From NCBI RefSeq assembly GCF_045679555.1, contig NC_092099.1, forward strand, positions 8,552,576 through 8,616,575: DNA of 64,000 bases, written 5' to 3'. Both the position numbers and the translations under genes were made by a program. Positions 46,172-56,438 of the stretch are shown here, in pieces. Within the stretch, counting starts at the first letter, position 1. The number at the start of each line of letters is the position of its first letter. The stretch is from Salvelinus alpinus. Lineage: Eukaryota; Chordata; Actinopteri; Salmoniformes; Salmonidae. The notes under the pieces were generated by a model. That model had not been told where the DNA came from. It was given only the letters and a program-made list of their open reading frames with translations, and searched no databases.

Positions 46172-46648
46172 ACGATATCCTGGTGTTTTTACGCCCAACA
46201 ATGAAAATTCCAGTTGGGGAACCATCATATATACCATGCACAGGATATATGCATGGTCCAATATGTTAACATCATTTTTACCAATATGTTATTGAGCAAA
46301 CTTCTGGAGGTGGACATATTTTAGATAGTGTCAGCATCATTTTAGTTTCTTACATTTTGGAGTAGAATGTCCCTTTAAAAGGCACCAGAACTGAGCTTCT
46401 CACTCCTCCCCGGACCCCATATGCAAGGGGAATGAATTGGTTAAACTCGCAGTTTAATACATGGACAAAATTATCTAAAAGAATGATGGTCATGACCTTC
46501 TTACATGAAACGGGAGGTTAACTTGGCCTCAGAAAATTGATCTGAGATCGACTTAAGTTTCAGTCTTTTGCTTTAACCTCTTCCCAAATATGATTATGAA
46601 GATGATGGTCAAGATGATAGCATGATCATGATAAAGGGATTGTCATAC
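46172..46648. other. intron of gene B, nothing recognised
   Basis: No exon or repeat seen. Confidence 0.4.
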
Positions 46649-46747
46649 CGAAGTTGTTGATTTGTAGGGTTCTGATGTCTCTCGGAGGTATATTCCTATA
46701 TATCAGCGCATCACTTGGTGCTGTGTTCTTCTCCAACATGTAATTAT
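46649..46747 (-). pseudogene. gene B exon (linker)
   Basis: 99 nt between AATAG and GTATGA, encoding NYMLEKNTAPSDALIYRN then IRTLQINNF. Same length and phases as gene A exon 4. Confidence 0.8.
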
Positions 46748-47522
46748 CTATTTACAGTGAAGGAACAATACATAAACAAATAATTGGATTAACCAGACAC
46801 ATCAAAAAACGATCTCTTAAAATTGTCACGAGAAAGTACTATGTTTACATATCTGCATAAACTCCTAATTGCATATAATGTTTTTAATGTATTTGCATTT
46901 ATATGATGTACTATAATGTTCTGATATTCTACAAACACATCTATGGTTGAAATTGAAACCCATATCACCGAAATGAGCAGCATAATCAAATCATATGATA
47001 GAACATGATCCTTTAATTAGTCACATTACCATATCTATGTCCATGCACATTTTCCAAACACTCCCACTCACCCAATGCACACATCTGCTTTAAGGATGCA
47101 TTTAAAGACTGTACAAGCTCCTCATCCAGCTTAATGAGGATCAAATTGCTAGGAAACTGATTCAGCGATATACATTTGTTGTGGCCCCACAGAGGATATA
47201 ATGATGCAACTTTAATGAGTGAATTAATCAACATCACTCATGCCATGTGCCTGCAGAGAAGGAAGAGGTTGATCATTTATCTACTGCAGTATCCTAGGGT
47301 ATGTCCCAAACGGCAGCCTCTTCCTTATTTAGTGCACTATTTTTCACCAGGAGCCATTTGGGACGCGACCCCTAAAACTTCACTGCTTGAGGCCCTTGTA
47401 TACACTGGTGTTCATTTAAACGGAGTTATAATGCTTTAATTGGTCCAAGTGTATATTTACTGTTGTATTGTATTGTCAGTGTTGAGCATTTGCGGTTGAA
47501 TGGTGCGGCATCGTGGATCACG
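46748..47522. other. intron of gene B, MITE-like fragment only
   Basis: GTATGTCCCAAACGGCAGCC ... GAGCCATTTGGGACGCGACC (about 47298-47368) resembles a palindromic salmonid MITE. The rest is unassigned. Confidence 0.4.
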
Positions 47523-47608
47523 TACAGCGCCTTCAGAAAGTATTCACACCCCTTGACTTTTCCACATTTTGTTGTGTTACAGCCTGAATTTAAAATGAAT
47601 TAAACGTA

Positions 47609-48066
47609 TGTCACGCCCTGGCCTTAGTATTCTTTGTTTTCTTTATTATTTTAGTTAGGTCAGGGTGTGACATGGGGTATGTTTGTGTTTTTGTCTTGTC
47701 TTGGGTGGTTGTAGTGTCTAGGGGGATTTGTTAGAGTGTATGGGTTTGTGTTGAGTGAATGTTTCTAGGGAAGTCTATGGTTGAGTGAATGTGCCTAGGT
47801 ATGTCTATGGTTGCCTGAGTGGTTCTCAATCAGAGACAGATGTTTTTCATTTGTCTCTGATTGGGAGCCATATTTAAGGCGGCCATAGGCATCATGTATT
47901 TGTGGGTAATTGTCTATGTTCTATGTTGCATGTGTGCACTAGTTTTTCATAGCTTCACGTTCGTCTGTTTGTTGTTTTGTTTCATTTTTCTTCTTATAAT
48001 TAAAGAAGATGTATTTTGCACACGCTGCGCCTTGGTCATCTCTCTCTCCTATAGACGATCGTGACA
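47609..48066 (+). repeat. 5' LTR (458 bp)
   Basis: It contains a hairpin (47821-47868), a TATA-like CATATTTAAGG right after it, ATTAAA at about 48000 as a possible poly(A) signal, and the CGCTGCGCCTTGGTC motif before the CA end. Confidence 0.92.
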
Positions 48067-49727
48067 GAATTACCCACCAAAACCGGACCAAGCAGCGTGT
48101 CAAGCAGCAACAGGAGCAATACACAAAGGATTCATGGACATGGGAAGAGGTACTGGATGGAAAGGGTCCTTGGGCACAACCGGGAGAATATCGCCTCCCT
48201 CGTGAAGAGCTGGAGGCAGCGAAAGCCGAGAGGAGGCGATATGAGGAGGCAGCACGGAGGCAAGGCTGGAAGCCCGTGAGTACTACCCAAAAATTTCTTG
48301 GGGGAAGGCTAAGAGGTAGTGGGCCGAGGGCAGGTAGGAGACCTGCGCCCACTTCCCAGGCTAACTGTGGAGAGCGGGAGTACGGGCGTACACCGTGTTA
48401 CGCAGTAGAGCGCACGGTGTCTCCTGTACGTGTTCATAGCCCGGTGCGGGTTATTCCACCTCCCCGCACTGGTAGGGCTAGATTGGGCATTGAGCCAGGT
48501 GCCATGAAGCCGGCTCAACGCGTCTGGTCACCAGTGCGTCTCCTCGGGCCGGCTTACATGGCACCAGCCTTACGCATGGTGTCCCCGGTTCGCCTACATA
48601 GCCCGGTGCGGGTTATTCCACCTCCCCGCACTGGTCGGGCGACGGGGAGCATACAACCAGGTAAGGTTGGGCAGGCTCAGTGCTCAAGGGAGCCAGTACG
48701 CCTGCACGGTCCGGTATTTCCGGCGCCACCTCCCCGCCCCAGCCCAGTACCACCAGTGCCTACACCACGCACCAGGCTTCCAGTGCGTCTCCAGAGCCCT
48801 GTTCCTCCTCCACGCACTCTCCCTGTGGTGCGTGTCTCCAGCCCATTACCACCAGTGCCTACACCACGCACCAAGCCTCCTGTGTGTCCCCAGAGTCCTG
48901 TGCGTCCTGTTGCTGCTCCCCGCACTAGCCTAAAGGTGCGTGTCCTTAGCCCGGTACCTCCAGTTCCGGCGCCACGCACCAGGCCTATAGTGCATCTCAG
49001 CCGGCCAGAGTCTGCCGTCTGCCCAGCGGCGCCTGAACTGCCCGTCTACCCAGCGCCATCTGAGCCATCCGTCTACCCAGCGCCATCTGAGCCATCCGTC
49101 TACCCAGCGCCATCTGAGCCATCCGTCTACCCAGCGCCATCTGAGCCATCCGTCTACCCAGCGCCATCTGAGCCATCCGTCTACCCAGCGCCATCTGAGC
49201 CATCCGTCTGCCCAGCGCCATCTGAGCCATCCGTCTGCACAGAGCCATTAGAGCCGCCCGTCTGTCCCGAGCCGTCAGAGCCGTTAGTCAGTCAGGAGCC
49301 GCTAGAGCCATTCGTCAGACAGGATCTGCCAGAGCCGCCAACCAGACAGGATCTGCCAGAGCCGCCAACCAGACAGGATCTGCCAGAGCCGCCAACCAGA
49401 CAGGATCTGCCAGAGTCGCCAGCCAGCCATGAGCAGCCAGAGTCGCCAGCCAGCCATGAGCAGCCAGAGTCGCCAGCCAGCCATGAGCAGCCAGAGTCGC
49501 CAGCCAGCCATGAGCAGCCAGAGTCGCCAGCCAGCCATGAGCAGCCAGAGTCGCCAGCCAGCCATGAGCAGCCAGAGTCGCCAGCCAGCCATGAGCAGCC
49601 AGAGTCGCCAGCCAGCCATGAGCAGCCAGAGTCGCCAGCCAGCCAGGATCTACCAGAGACACTGAAGCGGATATTGACAATGGTGGAGTGGGGGCCACGT
49701 CCCGCACCCGAGCCGCCGCCATATTAA
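48009..49727 (+). CDS. proline-rich repeat protein of the LTR element (572 aa)
   Basis: The open frame starts inside the 5' LTR and stops at 49725-49727. The first ~100 residues are charged (QRVKQQQEQYTKDSWTWEEVL, then a Lys/Arg/Glu-rich helix around LEAAKAERRRYEEAARRQG). Residues ~100-340 are Arg-Pro rich with repeating SPVRV, PPPRTGRA and PVPTPRT motifs. Residues ~340-550 are tandem 9-residue units: YPAPSEPSV (six, plus one CPAPSEPSV), RQDLPEPPT and SHEQPESPA (eight). No zinc knuckle, protease or RT is present. It could be a gag remnant, but I see no motif proving that. The position between LTRs ties it to the element. Whether it is translated is unknown; the start may be further inside. 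Confidence 0.7.
   Translation: MYFAHAAPWSSLSPIDDRDRITHQNRTKQRVKQQQEQYTKDSWTWEEVLDGKGPWAQPGEYRLPREELEAAKAERRRYEEAARRQGWKPVSTTQKFLGGRLRGSGPRAGRRPAPTSQANCGEREYGRTPCYAVERTVSPVRVHSPVRVIPPPRTGRARLGIEPGAMKPAQRVWSPVRLLGPAYMAPALRMVSPVRLHSPVRVIPPPRTGRATGSIQPGKVGQAQCSREPVRLHGPVFPAPPPRPSPVPPVPTPRTRLPVRLQSPVPPPRTLPVVRVSSPLPPVPTPRTKPPVCPQSPVRPVAAPRTSLKVRVLSPVPPVPAPRTRPIVHLSRPESAVCPAAPELPVYPAPSEPSVYPAPSEPSVYPAPSEPSVYPAPSEPSVYPAPSEPSVYPAPSEPSVCPAPSEPSVCTEPLEPPVCPEPSEPLVSQEPLEPFVRQDLPEPPTRQDLPEPPTRQDLPEPPTRQDLPESPASHEQPESPASHEQPESPASHEQPESPASHEQPESPASHEQPESPASHEQPESPASHEQPESPASHEQPESPASQDLPETLKRILTMVEWGPRPAPEPPPY
49030..49650. repeat. 27-bp minisatellite block inside the LTR element ORF
   Basis: Three consecutive sub-arrays with the same 27-bp period: GCCATCTGAGCCATCCGTCT type, CAGGATCTGCCAGAGCCGCC type and GCCATGAGCAGCCAGAGTCG type. 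The period keeps the frame in one strand. Long frames on the other strand are by-products. Confidence 0.95.
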
Positions 49728-49797
49728 GGCCCACCCCGGACCCTCCCTTTATTTGTCAGGTTTTGCGGTCGGAGTCCGCACCTTTTGGGGGGGGTAC

Positions 49798-50249
49798 TGT
49801 CACGCCCTGGCCTTATTATTCTTTGTTTTCTTTATTATTTTAGTTAGGTCAGGGTGTGACATGGGGTATGTTTGTGTTTTTGTCTTGTCTTTGGTGGTTG
49901 TAGTGTCTAGGGGGATTTGTTAGAGTGTATGGGTTTGTGTTGAGTGAATGTTTCTAGGGAAGTCTATGGTTGAGTGAATGTGTCTAGGTATGTCTATGGT
50001 TGCCTGAGTGGTTCTCAATCAGAGACAGATGTTTTTCATTTGTCTCTGATTGGGAGCCATATTTAAGGCGGCCATAGGCATCATGTATTTGTGGGTAATT
50101 GTCTGTTCTATGTTGCATGTGTGCACTAGTTTTTCATAGCTTCACGTTCGTCTGTTGTTTTGTTTCATTTTTCTTCTTATAATTAAAGAAGATGTATTTT
50201 GCACACGCTGCGTCTTGGTCATCTCTCTCTCCTATAGACGATTGTGACA
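49798..50249 (+). repeat. 3' LTR (452 bp)
   Basis: Direct repeat of the 5' LTR with the same hairpin (about 50010-50057), TATA-like element and 3' motif. Relative to the 5' LTR it lacks 2 and 4 nt at two places. Confidence 0.92.
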
Positions 50250-50385
50250 ACGTAGATGTTTTGTCACTGGCCTACACACTTTATCCCATAATGTCAAAGT
50301 GGAATGATGTTTTCCCAATTTTTCCTAAATTAAGGAAAAATGAAAAGCTGAAATGTCTTAAATCAATAAGTATTCAACCGCTTTG

Positions 50386-50732
50386 TTTTTTTTATTTTTT
50401 TTTATTTCACCTTTATTTAACCAGGTAGGCCAGTTGAGAACATGTTCTCATTTACAACTGTGACCTGGCCAAGATAAAGCAAAGCAGTGCGACACAAACA
50501 ACAACACAGAGTTACACATGGAATAAACAAACATACAGTCAATAATACAATAGAAAAAGTCTCTATACAGTGTGTGCAAATGAGATAGGATAAGGGAGGT
50601 AAGGCCAAAAAATTGGCCATAGTGGCGAAATAATTTCAATATAGCAATTAAACACTGGAGTGATAGATGTGCAGAAGATGAGTGTGCAAGTAGAGATACT
50701 GGGGTGCAAAATAAATAAATAATTAACAGTAT
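50386..50732 (-). mobile_element. Rex1-like LINE 3' tail fragment
   Basis: TTTCACCTTTATTTAACCAG and CATTTACAACTGTGACCTGG mark a 5'-truncated tail in minus orientation, ending where a second copy's tail starts. Confidence 0.82.
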
Positions 50733-53405
50733 TTTATTTTTTATTTTTATTTCACCTTTATTTAACCAGGTAGGCTAGTTGAGAACAAGTTCTCATTTGC
50801 AACTGCGACCTGGCCAAGATAAAGCATAGCAGTGTGAACAGACAACACAGAGTTACACATGGAGTAAACAATAAACAAGTCAATAACATGGTAGAAAAAA
50901 AGAGAATCTATATACAATGTGTGCAAAAGGCATGAGGTAGGCAATAAATCGAATAATTACAATTTAGCAGATTAACACTGGAGTGATAAATCATCAGATG
51001 ATCATGTGCAAGAAGAGATACTGGTGTGCAAAAGAGCAGAGAAGTAAATAAATAAAAGCAGTATGGGGGGTGAGGTAGGTAAATTGGGTGGGTAGTTTAC
51101 AGATGGACTATGTACAGCTGCAGCGATCGGTTAGCTGCTCGGATAGCAGATTTTTAAAGTTGTTGAGGGAGATAAAAGTCTCCAACTTCAGAGATTTTTG
51201 CAATTCGTTCCAGTCGCAGGCAGCAGAGAACTGGAAGGAAAGGCGTCCAAATGAGTTTTTAGCTTTAGGGATGATCAGTGAGATACACCTGCTGGAGCGC
51301 GTGCTGCGGGTGGGTGTAGCCATCGTGACCAGTGAACTGAGATAAGGCGGCACTTTACCTAGCATAGCCTTGTAGATGACCTGGAGCCAGTGGGTCTGAC
51401 GACGAACATGTAGCGAGGGCCAGCCGACTAGGGCATACAGGTCGCAGTGGTGGGTCGTATAAGGTGCTTTAGTAACAAAACGAATGGCACTGTGATAAAC
51501 TGCATCCAGTTTGCTGAGTAGAGTGTTGGAAGCTATTTTGTAGATGACATCGCCAAAGTCGAGGATCGGTAGGATAGTCAGTTTTACTAGGGTAAGTTTG
51601 GCGGCGTGAGTGAAGGAGGCTTTGTTGCGGAATAGAAAGCCGATTCTTGATTTGATTTTGGATTGGAGATGTTTGATATGAGTCTGGAAGGAGAGTTTGC
51701 AGTCTAGCCAGACACCTAGGTACTTATAGATGTCCACATATTCTAGGTCGGAACCGTCCAGGGTGGTGATGCTAGTCGGGCGTGCGGGTGCAGGCAGCGA
51801 ACGGTTGAAAAGCATGCATTTGGTTTTACTAGCGTTTAAGAGCAGTTGGAGGCCACGGAAGGAGTGTTGTATGGCATTGAAGCTCGTTTGGAGGTTAGAT
51901 AGCACAGTGTCCAAGGAAGGGCCGGAAGTATATAGAATGGTGTCGTCTGCGTAGAGGTGGATCAGGGAATCGCCCGCAGCAAGAGCAACATCATTGATGT
52001 ATACAGAGAAAAGAGTCGGCCCGAGAATTGAACCCTGTGGTACCCCCATAGAGACTGCCAGAGGACCGGACAACATGCCCTCCGATTTGACACACTGAAC
52101 TCTGTCTGCAAAGTAGTTGGTGAACCAGGCAAGGCAGTCATTAGAAAAACCGAGGCTACTGAGTCTGCCGATAAGAATATGGTGATTGACAGAGTCGAAA
52201 GCCTTGGCCAGGTCGATGAAGACGGCTGCACAGTAATGTCTTTTATCGATGGCGGTTATGATATCGTTTAGTACCTTGAGCGTGGCTGAGGTGCACCCGT
52301 GACCGGCTCGGAAACCGGATTGCACAGCGGAGAAGGTACGGTGGGATTCGAGATGGTCAGTGATCTGTTTGTTGACTTGGCTTTCGAAGACCTTAGATAG
52401 GCAGGGCAGGATGGATATAGGTCTGTAACAGTTTGGGTCCAGGGTGTCTCCCCCTTTGAAGAGGGGGATGACCGCGGCAGCTTTCCAATCCTTGGGGATC
52501 TCAGATGATACGAAGGAGAGGTTGAACAGGCTGGTAATAGGGGGTGCGACAATGGCGGCGGACAGTTTCAGAAATAGGGGGTCCAGATTGTCAAGCCCAG
52601 CTGATTTGTATGGGTCCAGGTTTTCCAGCTCTTTCAGAACATCTGCTATCTGGATTTGGGTAAAGGAGAAGCTGGGGAGGCTTGGGCGAGTAGCAGCGGG
52701 GGGGGCGGGGCTGTTGGCCAAGGTTGGAGTCGCCAGGAGGAAGGCATGGCCAGCCATTGAGAAATGCTTGTTGAAGTCTTCGATTATCACGGATTTATCG
52801 GTGGTGACCGTGTTACCTAGCCTCAGTGCAGTGGGCAGCTGGGAGGAGGTGCTCTTGTTCTCCATGGACTTTACAGTATCCCAGAACTTTTTGGAGTTAG
52901 AGCTACAGGATGCGAATTTCTGCTTGAAAAAGCTGGCCTTTGCTTTCCTGACTGACTGCGTGTATTGGTTCCTGACTTCCCTGAACAGTTGCATATCGCG
53001 GGGGCTCTTCGATGCTATTGCAGTTCGCCACAGGATGTTTTTGTGCTGGTCGAGGGCAGTCAGGTCTGGAGTGAACCAAGGGCTATATCTGTTCTTGGTT
53101 CTGCATTTTTTGAACGGAGCATGCTTGTCTAATATGGTGAGGAAGTAACATTTAAAGAATGACCAGGCATCCTCAACTGACGGGATGAGGTCAATATCCT
53201 TCCAGGGTACCCGGGCCAGGTCGATTAGAAAGGCCTGCTCGCAGAAGTGTTTTAGGGAGCGTTTGACAGTGATGAGGGGTGGTCGTTTGACCGCGGACCC
53301 GTGGCGGATACAGGCAATGAGGCAGTGATCGCTGAGATCTTGATTGAAGACAGCAGAGGTGTATTTGGAGGGCAGGTTGGTCAGGATAATGATGAGGTAG
53401 TTGGA
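50733..53405 (-). mobile_element. Rex1-like LINE, copy 2, 5'-truncated in the endonuclease domain
   Basis: Minus-strand orientation with its own 3' tail at 50733-50850. The coding part is uninterrupted from the end of the endonuclease through the RT. The 5' break at about 53400 joins directly to a third copy's 3' coding end. Confidence 0.87.
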
Positions 53406-53432
53406 TGGGCTATTCACAAATGGGCTATGCAC
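51108..53432 (-). CDS. LINE endonuclease (end) and reverse transcriptase ORF, open
   Basis: 774 codons without a stop. It has DIILT-like and LSDHC endonuclease ends, then the RT core: NLDPYKSAGLDNLDP, IPLFKGGDTLDPN, YRPISILPCLSKVFE, FIDLAKAFDSVNHHIL, GVPQGSILGPTLF, LYADDTILY and YKYLGVWLDC. It lacks the N-terminal half, so it cannot retrotranspose alone. The first codons belong to the neighbouring copy. It shows the undisturbed frame for comparison with copy 1. Confidence 0.85.
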   Translation of the reverse strand: MHSPFVNSPSNYLIIILTNLPSKYTSAVFNQDLSDHCLIACIRHGSAVKRPPLITVKRSLKHFCEQAFLIDLARVPWKDIDLIPSVEDAWSFFKCYFLTILDKHAPFKKCRTKNRYSPWFTPDLTALDQHKNILWRTAIASKSPRDMQLFREVRNQYTQSVRKAKASFFKQKFASCSSNSKKFWDTVKSMENKSTSSQLPTALRLGNTVTTDKSVIIEDFNKHFSMAGHAFLLATPTLANSPAPPAATRPSLPSFSFTQIQIADVLKELENLDPYKSAGLDNLDPLFLKLSAAIVAPPITSLFNLSFVSSEIPKDWKAAAVIPLFKGGDTLDPNCYRPISILPCLSKVFESQVNKQITDHLESHRTFSAVQSGFRAGHGCTSATLKVLNDIITAIDKRHYCAAVFIDLAKAFDSVNHHILIGRLSSLGFSNDCLAWFTNYFADRVQCVKSEGMLSGPLAVSMGVPQGSILGPTLFSVYINDVALAAGDSLIHLYADDTILYTSGPSLDTVLSNLQTSFNAIQHSFRGLQLLLNASKTKCMLFNRSLPAPARPTSITTLDGSDLEYVDIYKYLGVWLDCKLSFQTHIKHLQSKIKSRIGFLFRNKASFTHAAKLTLVKLTILPILDFGDVIYKIASNTLLSKLDAVYHSAIRFVTKAPYTTHHCDLYALVGWPSLHVRRQTHWLQVIYKAMLGKVPPYLSSLVTMATPTRSTRSSRCISLIIPKAKNSFGRLSFQFSAACDWNELQKSLKLETFISLNNFKNLLSEQLTDRCSCT

Positions 53433-53965
53433 AGGTACAGTGATCTGTGATCTGCTCTGACAGCTGGTGCTTAAAGCTAGTGAGGGAGATATGAGTCTCC
53501 AGCCTCAGTGATTTTTGCAGTTCGTTCCAGTCATTGGCAGCAGAGAACTGGAAGGAAAGGCGGCCGAAGGAGGAATTGGCTTTGGGGGTGACCAGTGAAA
53601 TATTCCTGCTGGAGCGCGTGCTACGGGTGGGTGCTGCTATGGTGACCAGTGAGCTGAGATAAGGCGGGGCTTTACCTAGCAAATACTCATAGATGACCTG
53701 GAGCCAGTGGGTTCGGTCGCAGTGGTGGGTAGTGTATGGGGAGGTGTCGCAGTGGTGGGTATTCGGTCGCAGTGGTGGGTATTGTCTGCGTAGAGGTGGA
53801 TCAGAGAATCACCAGCAGCAAGAGCGACATCATTAATGTATACAGAGAAAAGAGTCGGCCCGAGAATTGAATCCTATGGCACCCCCATAGAGACTGCCAG
53901 AGGTCCGGACAACAGGCCTTCCAATTTGACACACTGAACTCTGTCTGAGAAGTAGTTGGGAAGCC
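53406..53965 (-). mobile_element. Rex1-like LINE, copy 3, internally deleted
   Basis: Minus-strand C-terminal coding (YLSSLVTIAAPTRSTRSSR, SAANDWNELQKSLRLE) at 53425-53682 and RT motif GLLSGPLAVSMGVP near 53874-53930. About 1 kb between them is missing and replaced by a triplicated TCGCAGTGGTGGGT. Confidence 0.8.
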
Positions 53966-54059
53966 TAAAAAAGTTCAAGAGTAAAGATGTGGTCAACAAG
54001 TCACATACGTTGCATGGACTCACTCTGTGTGCAATAATAGTGTTTATCAGGATTTTTGA

Positions 54060-55150
54060 ATGACCCCACACATTAACTAAAATTAATGTTCCTTTTTCAG
54101 GACCCTGTCTTTCAAAGATAATTGGTAAAAATTCAAATAACTTCACAGATCTTCATTGTAAAGGGTTTAAACACTGTTTCCCATGCTTGTTCAATAAACT
54201 ATAAACAATTAATGAACATGCACCAGTGGAACGGTCGTTAAGACACTAACAGCTTACAGACGGTAGGCAATTAAGGTCACAGTTATGAAAACTTAGGACA
54301 CTAGAGGCCTTTCTACTGACTCTGAAAAACACCAAAAGATGCTCAGGGTCCCTGCTCATCTGCGTGAATGTGCCTTAGGCATGCTGCAAGGAGGCATGAG
54401 GACTGCAGATGTGGCCAGGGCAATAAATTGCAATGTCCGTACTGTGAGACGCCTAAGACAGGGAGGAGACAGGACAGACAGTTGATTATCCTCGCAGTGG
54501 CAGATCACGTGTAACAACACCTGCATAGGATCGGTACATCCGAACATCATACCTGCGGGACAGGTACAGGATGGCAACAACTGCCCGAGTTACACCAGGA
54601 ACGCAAAATCCCTCCATCAGTGCTCAGACTGTCCACAATAGGCTGAGAGAGGCTGGACTGATGGCTTGTAGGCCTGTTGTAAGGCAGTTTCTCACCAGAC
54701 ATCACCGGCAACAATGTCGCCTATGGGACACAAACCCACTGCAGCTGGACCAGACAGGACTGGCAAAAAGTGCTCTTCACTGACGAGTCGCGGATATGTC
54801 TCACCAGGGGTGATGGTCGAATTCGTGTTTATCAATTAAGGAATGAGCGTTCCACCGAGGCCTGTACTCTTGAGAGGGATCGATTTGGAGGTGGAGGGTC
54901 CGTCATGGTCTGGGGCAGTGTGTCACAGCATCATCGGACTGAGTTTGTTGTCATTGCAGGCAATCTCAACGCTGTGCGTTACAGGGAAGACAATCCTCCT
55001 CCCTCATGTGGTACCCTTCCTGCAGCCCCGTCCTGACATGACCCTCCAGCATGACAATGCCACCAGCCATACTGCTCATTCTGTGCGTGATCTCCTCAAA
55101 GACAGGAATGTCAGTGTTCTGCCATGGCCAGCGAAGAGCCCGGAGTTGAC
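54060..55150 (+). mobile_element. Tc1-like transposon inserted in the older Tc1, right-truncated
   Basis: It starts in a TTTCAGGACCCTGTCTTTC leader and continues to plus-strand transposase pieces: SAQTVHNRLREAGLMA (HTH, 54571-54783), VLFTDESR with the first Asp (54770), GGGSVMVWGSVSQHH, LQHDNATSHTAHSVRD with the second Asp and PWPAKSPE just before truncation. Frames are broken and the catalytic Glu region is lost. Confidence 0.85.
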
Positions 55151-56438
55151 AATTATCTGTAAGGTCCCTCAATCGAGCAGTGAATTTCAAACACAGATTC
55201 AACCACAAAGACCATGGAGGTTTTCCAATGACTAGCAAAATGGGCACCTATTGGTAGATGGGTAAAAAAAAAAAAAAGCAGACATTGAATATCCCTTTGT
55301 GCTTGGATGATGTATCAGTAAACCCAGTCAATACAAAGATAGAGGCGTCCTTCCTAACTCAGTTGCCGGAGAGGAAGGAAACCGCTCAGAGATTTCACCA
55401 TGAGGCCAATAGTGAGTTTAATGGCTATGATTGGAGAAAAATTAGGATGGATCAACAACAGTGTAGTTACTCTACAATACTAACCTAATTGACAGAGTGG
55501 AAAAAAAGGTAGCCTGTAGAGAATACAAATATTCCAAATCATAAATCTTGTTTGCAACAAGGCACTAAAGTAATACTGCAAAAAGTGTGGCAAAGCATAG
55601 TGGTCGCGGAATCATGTTATGGGTATGCTTGTAATCGGGACTGGGGAGTTTTTCAGGATAAAAAAGAGCCTGAATGGAGCTAAGCACAGGTAAAATCCTA
55701 GACAACCTGGTTCAGTCTGCTTTCCACACTGGGAGATGAACTCACCTTTCAGCAGGACAATAACCTAAAACACAAGGCCAAATCTACACTAAATGTACTT
55801 ACCAAGAAGACTGTTGTTCCCGAGTTAGAATGTTCCCGAGTTAGAGCTTTGACTTATATATACTTACAAATCTATGGCAAGAAATGAAAATGGTTGTCTG
55901 GCAATGATCTACAACCAATTTGTCAGAATATTGGGCAAATGTTGCACAATCCAGGTGTGGAAAGCTCTTAGAGACTTACCCCGAAACTTTTACAGCTGTA
56001 ATCGCTGCCAAATATGTTTCTACAAAGTATTGACTCCGGGGTGTAAATGAGATATCTCTGTATTTTATTTTCAATGAATTAGCAAAAATTTCTAAAAACA
56101 TGTTTTTACTTTGTCATTATGGAGTATTGTGCGTAGATAGGAGAGAGAAAAAAAAATTCAATACATTTTGAATTCAAGTTGTAACAACTAAATGTGGAGT
56201 ATGTCATGAGGTATGAATACTTTCTGAAGGCACTGTGTGACATTTTTTCAAACCACTGACGCAGTTTAAAGACCAAGGGGCAACCGGGTGTATTCCTACT
56301 CACTATAAAAAACTTGACCTGCTGAAAAATGTCCTTTCTTCCCTTCTTCTCACTGTTCTTAATTTCTTATGCAAGCAAGCAGCATACACCCAATGCCATG
56401 GTCATGGTTGTTTGAATTGGTCATGTTCTTGTATTTAC

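Larger units (their letters stand above)
47609..50249 (+). mobile_element. complete non-autonomous LTR retrotransposon (2641 bp)
   Basis: Two LTRs (47609-48066 and 49798-50249) begin TG and end CA and are flanked by ACGTA at 47604-47608 and 50250-50254. I count about five substitutions and two small indels between the LTRs, so the insertion is young. A G-rich tract (TTTTGGGGGGGGTAC) precedes the 3' LTR as a polypurine tract should. Between the LTRs lies one proline-rich ORF and no protease, RT, RNase H or integrase, so movement would need proteins from another element. No obvious TGG primer site follows the 5' LTR. Confidence 0.92.
47523..56237 (+). mobile_element. Tc1-like transposon split by several nested insertions
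   Basis: Left TIR CAGCGCCTTCAGAAAGTATT at 47526 and right end AATACTTTCTGAAGGCACTG at about 56216. Host sequence is seen at 47523-47603, 50255-50385 and from about 55150 onward. There it includes GCAGACATTGAATATCCCTT, CTAACTCAGTTGCCGGAGAG, HTH remnants and a CTTTCAGCAGGACAATAACC segment for the second Asp. No intact frame remains. Confidence 0.85.

Noticed and set aside
48997..49734. Long minus-strand repeat frames across the LTR element
   Set aside because: A 27-bp repeat with no stop in any frame gives long frames on both strands. The plus frame starts in the LTR and contains non-repetitive charged sequence, so it is the likelier real one.
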